The notes below the pieces were generated by a model. That model saw nothing but the letters and a program-made list of their open reading frames with translations. It ran no database searches and had not been told where the DNA came from. From Bdellovibrionales bacterium (GTDB taxonomy: Bacteria > Bdellovibrionota > Bacteriovoracia > Bacteriovoracales > Bacteriovoracaceae), in assembly GCA_023250775.1 (NCBI GenBank), contig JAHFAA010000016.1, positions 1-17,386 on the forward strand: a stretch of 17,386 nt of DNA, given 5' to 3'. Shown here one piece after another: positions 14,220 through 17,386 of this stretch (the stretch's first letter is position 1; each line of letters opens with the position of its first letter). Position numbers and translations under genes: made by a program.

Positions 14220-14858
14220 TTATTGTTCTTTTGCAGGTGCGGGCACTGAGTAATTTTCAACTGACGTTGTGGCGCCGGCAATATGCGCATGACGAGCACC
14301 AAATTCACGCTCTTGAATATTCATTTTACTCGGAGGATTGATCACCATGTCCAAATATTTTTCTTGAACCACATAATCTTTTCGCAGCGGATATCCCGTC
14401 CAATCATCAGGACATAAAACACGTTTTAAATTGGGGTGCCCCAGAAAACTCACACCGAACATATCGAAACATTCACGCTCGAGGAAATTGGCTGCCGACC
14501 AAACTGAAACGACGGAAGGAAGTTTCGACAGTTTCACTCCATCCCCTCGGGGTACACGTGTTTTCAAAATAAGTTCGGTATTTTTATTCATGCTTGCAAG
14601 GATGTAGCAAAGTTCAATCTGCCCTTCAGCCAGGTAATCCACTCCCGAAATCGCCTGCAAGGTGGTGAACTCATGTTCGCCTTGCTTGAGTGCCTTGCAC
14701 ACGGCATGAATTTCATCGGCCGCCACAGTGATCCATGAATCGCCAATGCCAGGAGTTGTTACACCGGTGGCAGCGTCAGTCGTGCCGACAGGAGCAACCA
14801 CAGTCGCATTCGCTCCGGGAACTGAGGTATTAATAAATTGCGCCCATTGATTATGCAT
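14220..14858 (-). CDS. nuoC: NADH-quinone oxidoreductase subunit C (30 kDa type)
   Basis: A 212-residue protein. The family signature spans about 127-162: ERECFDMFGVSFLGHPNLKR followed by PDDWTGYPLRKDY. The domain supports the NuoB-NuoD junction in the peripheral arm. Odd for the family is an N-terminal stretch (about 12-40) rich in Ala, Thr, Val, Gly and Pro between the first helix and the start of the conserved domain; it looks like a flexible insertion. The C-terminus after RKDY is also extended and ends PAPAKEQ. The ATG lies within the end of nuoB (8-base overlap), with AGGTGG ahead of it. Confidence 0.94.
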   Translation of the reverse strand: MHNQWAQFINTSVPGANATVVAPVGTTDAATGVTTPGIGDSWITVAADEIHAVCKALKQGEHEFTTLQAISGVDYLAEGQIELCYILASMNKNTELILKTRVPRGDGVKLSKLPSVVSVWSAANFLERECFDMFGVSFLGHPNLKRVLCPDDWTGYPLRKDYVVQEKYLDMVINPPSKMNIQEREFGARHAHIAGATTSVENYSVPAPAKEQ

Positions 14859-15333
14859 GTTTCACCCACCTGTCACGGGCCATTCGCTCTCTGGCAATTT
14901 TGCGTTGTAAAGTCATCAGGCCTTCAATCAAGGCCTCTGGTCTGGGAGGACAGCCGGGAACATAAACATCCACCGGCACAACTTCATCGACGCCTTTTAA
15001 AACGTGATAGCCGTGCTGCCAGTAAGGGCCGCCTTTGTTGGCACAAGAGCCCATGCTGATCACATATTTCGGCCCAGGCATTTGTTCCCACAACGTTTTA
15101 ATTCTGGTGGCCATTTTGAGAGAGACAGTACCTGCGACAATCATCAAATCGGCCCGTCTCGGAGTGGCCATAAAAGCGCCACAACCAAAACGTTCAAGAT
15201 CATATTTGGAAGCTCCGGTGGCCATCATTTCAATGGCACAACAGGCGAGTCCGAAGGTCATGGGCCAGAGAGAATTTTTTCGACCCCAGTTAAGGAAATC
15301 GTCCAGCTTGGCGAGAACAATACTATCTTGCAT
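14851..15333 (-). CDS. nuoB: NADH-quinone oxidoreductase subunit B (PSST/20 kDa type)
   Basis: A 160-residue protein. All four ligands of terminal cluster N2 are present: tandem C31-C32, C97 (GSCANKGGPYW) and C128 (VPGCPPRP). Other family segments are TFGLACCAIEMM and ADLMIVAGTVS. It passes electrons to quinone at the NuoB/NuoD interface. ATG at 15331-15333 has GGAG five bases ahead. It is the first gene of this nuo group, with its own promoter upstream; no nuoA precedes it, the next gene upstream being an unrelated exported protein. Confidence 0.96.
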   Translation of the reverse strand: MQDSIVLAKLDDFLNWGRKNSLWPMTFGLACCAIEMMATGASKYDLERFGCGAFMATPRRADLMIVAGTVSLKMATRIKTLWEQMPGPKYVISMGSCANKGGPYWQHGYHVLKGVDEVVPVDVYVPGCPPRPEALIEGLMTLQRKIARERMARDRWVKHA

Positions 15334-15343
15334 GCCATCTCCG

Positions 15344-15371
15344 AAAAATAGATTTTTAAGCCTCTATTTTT
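15344..15371. repeat. Inverted repeat overlapping the nuoB promoter
   Basis: AAAAATAGA (15344-15352) and TCTATTTTT (15363-15371) form a perfect 9-bp dyad with a 10-base spacer. One arm coincides with the proposed -10 of the nuoB promoter, and the centre with the expected start site, so it is better placed for a DNA-binding regulator than for an RNA hairpin. The A/T richness makes a chance origin possible. Confidence 0.4.
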
Positions 15372-15395
15372 ACTCGCCACACTGGCATGAGTCAA
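15367..15395 (-). promoter_or_regulatory. Promoter of the nuoBCDI operon
   Basis: On the minus strand TTGACT (plus 15390-15395, 5/6 match) is followed at exactly 17 bp by TAAAAA (plus 15367-15372, 4/6 match). Transcription would start near 15360, giving a leader of about 27 bases with GGAG before the nuoB ATG. Confidence 0.6.
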
Positions 15396-15428
15396 TAAAG
15401 GTGCATGTCATTATTTTGTTTTAGTTGA

Positions 15429-16463
15429 TCACTGATGAGGAAAAAACTCACAGCGTTTTTGATAGGAGCGCGCCATTTGTGCAAATTCCTGTCCCCGCGC
15501 ACCTTTCCCTTCGATTTTCTCCAATCCGGCCATCCCAGTACTGGCAGAATCAGAATCCTCAGAATGAAGCACCGAAGCAAGAGTACGTCCGATGGGACTT
15601 CCTATTGATTCACGCATATAGGCCAGACGTTTGTAATCATTTTCACAAACCTTGCCCATAATGGTTTCGAATTCTTTTAGGGCCGCCAGTGGATAAGGAA
15701 CCGCGTAGGCGGAGGATATAAAATTGGCGTGCTCATCGGTCATGGCCGCAAAATTTTCAGGTCTAAGACGATAGCGGGCCAAATCACCACTCAGCATTTT
15801 TAAATAAGGGCCAACTCGATAAAATTCACTGATCGCCTTTTCTCGCGAGGTGCGACCTTCCTCATCGACCACCAAGTGACAGTTGGAATTCTCACGATTG
15901 CGAGAGGGAAACAACTCACGCTCGACTAAACATTCGGCCATGAAAGCATCAATTTCACCCCCACGCCCTTCGAGTGTCGAAACAATAAACTCCTTCACCT
16001 GAAATTCATCTTTGTAAGGATTGAAAGGAGTTTTGTAAATGAAATGAACGAGTTCATGCGCCAAATCCAAAAGGGCATCACGAACCTTTAAATCCCGATT
16101 GATATAAATTTTTGATTGCAATTCATAGGCGGTGGCCTCGGGACGATCGGGTGAAAAACGCCGAATTAAAGTGGTATCGGTGATGGAAATTTCGCCTGGA
16201 GCAATAACATCAAAAAGTGTTTTCCCTTGAGAGGCCGAGCGATCGCGCGCTTTGCCTAAGAGCATTTTTCCGGTTTTTGAAGTTAAAAGGGTCTCCACCA
16301 AAAAACGGACTCTCTCTTCTTCATTCTTGCTTAAATCACGCCATTTTTTTTCAGGCGAAGTGGCATCATCGACATGAATGGTGACTGAGCTTTCTTTAAA
16401 GGCAAAGGCACTCGACCAATGAGAGAGACAAAAAATGAGAATTAAAAAATTGATTACTTTCAT
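15429..16463 (-). CDS. Exported putative zinc metallopeptidase with HELVH motif (family not recognised)
   Basis: A 344-residue protein from ATG 16461-16463. This start is preferred because a clean signal peptide follows at once (hydrophobic core about 4-14, cleavage likely after AFA at 21), so the product is periplasmic or outside the cell. The key motif is HELVH (136-140) in LLDLAHELVHFIY, the HExxH pattern of zinc peptidases, with E170 and nearby D172 and E177 in GGEIDAFMAEC as candidate third ligands, a gluzincin-like layout. Before it come beta-strand-like residues (YELQSKIYINRDL), also usual. The C-terminal half is helical with three cysteines. I do not recognise a named family; it could also be an inactive or structural relative. 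The gene is monocistronic, with its own promoter. Confidence 0.65.
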   Translation of the reverse strand: MKVINFLILIFCLSHWSSAFAFKESSVTIHVDDATSPEKKWRDLSKNEEERVRFLVETLLTSKTGKMLLGKARDRSASQGKTLFDVIAPGEISITDTTLIRRFSPDRPEATAYELQSKIYINRDLKVRDALLDLAHELVHFIYKTPFNPYKDEFQVKEFIVSTLEGRGGEIDAFMAECLVERELFPSRNRENSNCHLVVDEEGRTSREKAISEFYRVGPYLKMLSGDLARYRLRPENFAAMTDEHANFISSAYAVPYPLAALKEFETIMGKVCENDYKRLAYMRESIGSPIGRTLASVLHSEDSDSASTGMAGLEKIEGKGARGQEFAQMARSYQKRCEFFPHQ

Positions 16464-16494
16464 CCCAGTACTTAACGGGAGGAAAGTATTTGTC

Positions 16495-16523
16495 TTTATG
16501 TTTGCGAATGTATTGGGAGACAA
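16495..16523 (-). promoter_or_regulatory. Probable promoter of the exported HELVH protein
   Basis: On the minus strand TTGTCT (plus 16518-16523) and CATAAA (plus 16495-16500) are each 4/6 matches and are spaced by exactly 17 bp. The start site would be near 16488, about 25 bases before the ATG at 16463. No strong Shine-Dalgarno is present in that leader. Confidence 0.4.
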
Positions 16524-16558
16524 ACGGCAAAAGTTACCCTGACAAAAAAACTCAACTT

Positions 16559-17026
16559 CTAGGCTGCTTTCTTCTTCTTGAATTCGGCATTTTCGATGAT
16601 CAATTTCTCAATGGTACTACCGGCCTTATGCAGTCGAGTCGCCATCATGCGCGCGAGATTTAAAATTAGAAGCGCAAAAGTTTTGGCATTGCTTTGATAA
16701 AGACCAAAAATAGTTTGGTAGTCAACAATCAGGATATCACAGTAATTGTCGGCCAAGGTATCGGCCCTGCGAACATTGTCCTTTAACAAGACCATTTCGC
16801 CAAACAAATCGCCCTTTCGTAAATGGGCCAGTTCAATATTGCCACGCTTGACCACGGCGCTGCCATTTAAAATGAGGAAAATTTCGTTACCGATATCACC
16901 TTCTTTAAAAATAATATCTCCCGGAGAAAGATTCAAAACACGGCACGCCCCAACGATGCTGAGAATTTCTTCATCGTATAATTCGTAAAAAAGCGGACAG
17001 CCTTTTACAACTTGTAAGATGCTCAT
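16559..17026 (-). CDS. Stand-alone cyclic-nucleotide-binding domain protein
   Basis: A 155-residue protein made of one cNMP-binding (CAP-type) beta barrel plus a C-terminal helix. The phosphate-binding cassette is FGEMVLLKDNVRRADTLA (75-92), with the Gly-Glu pair and the Arg that in active members hold the ribose and phosphate. Thus ligand binding (cAMP, cGMP or similar) is plausible. There is no DNA-binding helix-turn-helix; the C-terminal part (about 105-155) is helical and ends in a Lys-rich tail. A signalling role through protein contacts is therefore more likely than transcription control. The gene follows the membrane-protein gene by 12 bases; GGAG adjoins that gene's stop (TAAGGAG), which suggests coupled expression. 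Confidence 0.85.
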   Translation of the reverse strand: MSILQVVKGCPLFYELYDEEILSIVGACRVLNLSPGDIIFKEGDIGNEIFLILNGSAVVKRGNIELAHLRKGDLFGEMVLLKDNVRRADTLADNYCDILIVDYQTIFGLYQSNAKTFALLILNLARMMATRLHKAGSTIEKLIIENAEFKKKKAA

Positions 17027-17038
17027 GGCCCTTACTCC

Positions 17039-17386
17039 TTAACCGGTCTTCTTCATGAACTCGTCGTCGGTGCTTTTGCCTGATTCGATTTTTTCTAAAA
17101 TCTTTTCCAGTGTCTCCAACATCTTTGGTAAAATTTGATCGGTGCTGCGTTTGCGTTGATCAGTCTGCAGGTGAAACCATAAAGTCTGAACCACATTTTC
17201 CACCTTATCGAAGGTTCCTTCTCTCGAAGCATCGACAGGGAAAAGAGTATTCAAGAGAGTTAAACTGAGTGAGAAGAGAATCCCAACAATCGAAGTATTC
17301 ATTGAGAAGGCGACGTTGCCGACAAATCTTGCAAGAATTTCACCCGAGGTCTCCAAATTATTAAAATTGATTCGGGCAATTTCAGG
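17039..17386 (-). CDS. C-terminal part of a membrane protein, possibly MotA/TolQ/ExbB-like (5' end outside window)
   Basis: The frame is open from the window edge to a TAA at 17039-17041, giving 115 visible residues; the true start lies beyond the window. A hydrophobic helix (about 30-49 of the visible part, FSMNTSIVGILFSLSLTLLN) is preceded by a short segment with small and polar residues. The small/polar Thr-Ser-x-x-Gly pattern recalls the last pore helix of MotA/TolQ/ExbB proton-channel proteins. After it comes a charged helical tail of about 60 residues. This resemblance is by eye and weak. It is the gene upstream of the cyclic-nucleotide-binding protein in the same transcript. Confidence 0.55.
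   Translation of the reverse strand, partial: PEIARINFNNLETSGEILARFVGNVAFSMNTSIVGILFSLSLTLLNTLFPVDASREGTFDKVENVVQTLWFHLQTDQRKRSTDQILPKMLETLEKILEKIESGKSTDDEFMKKTG

Noticed and set aside
16559..17026. A CRP/FNR-type transcription factor.
   Set aside because: Only the nucleotide-binding barrel and one helix are present; there is no helix-turn-helix domain in 155 residues.
1..17386. Defence system, prophage, insertion sequence, CRISPR array, tRNA or rRNA genes.
   Set aside because: No transposase, integrase, phage structural gene, direct-repeat array or RNA gene was found on either strand; most genes are housekeeping or widely spread families.

Overview
The window looks like a piece of a Gram-negative bacterial chromosome of moderate GC content (about 45% by impression, not computed). 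It carries no phage, transposon, CRISPR or RNA gene that I can see. The lineage is uncertain. The gene set (split complex I genes, GldG/DUF4340-type ABC operon, AMMECR1/MEMO/radical SAM trio, selenouridine synthase, lone cyclic-nucleotide-binding protein) would fit Bdellovibrionota or another former deltaproteobacterial group, but that is inference from gene content. A strong excess of the word GGCC runs through the DNA.

Layout. Bases 1-188 hold the 3' end of an unrecognised plus-strand gene, closed by a clear intrinsic terminator (213-243). Next is a minus-strand PAP2/Aur1-like membrane enzyme (242-991). Bases 1147-3568 hold the three AmmeMemoRadiSam genes: amrA (+), amrB (-) and amrS (+). 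They are adjacent but not co-directional. Their function is unknown in any organism, and they are the nearest thing here to an undescribed system. A minus-strand pair follows: an RNA m5C methyltransferase that resembles mitochondrial NSUN4 (3565-4461) and a YcbL/glyoxalase II-like metallo-hydrolase (4468-5118). The hydrolase diverges from mnmH/selU (tRNA 2-selenouridine synthase, 5144-6232), which is coupled to a YkgJ-like cysteine-cluster protein (6211-6702).

Bases 6676-11082 form a tight minus-strand operon, read as ABC ATPase, six-helix permease, GldG/IFT52-type auxiliary protein and DUF4340 protein. All junctions overlap. A divergent MFS exporter (11278-12540) follows. Bases 12544-15333 are nuoB-C-D-I, the peripheral-arm core of NADH-quinone oxidoreductase, without nuoA or nuoE-H around them. 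The right end holds an exported HExxH protein (15429-16463), a stand-alone cyclic-nucleotide-binding protein (16559-17026) and the 3' part of a possible MotA/TolQ/ExbB-like membrane protein (17039-window end).

The architecture is very compact. Transcription direction alternates almost unit by unit. Four of the five tail-to-tail gene pairs overlap or nearly touch (52, 4 and 27 bp overlap; 3 bp gap). Two head-to-head pairs have start codons only 17 and 25 bp apart, with nearly symmetric -10-like elements, suggesting bidirectional promoters and leaderless or near-leaderless mRNAs. All family assignments come from reading motifs; no database search was run.
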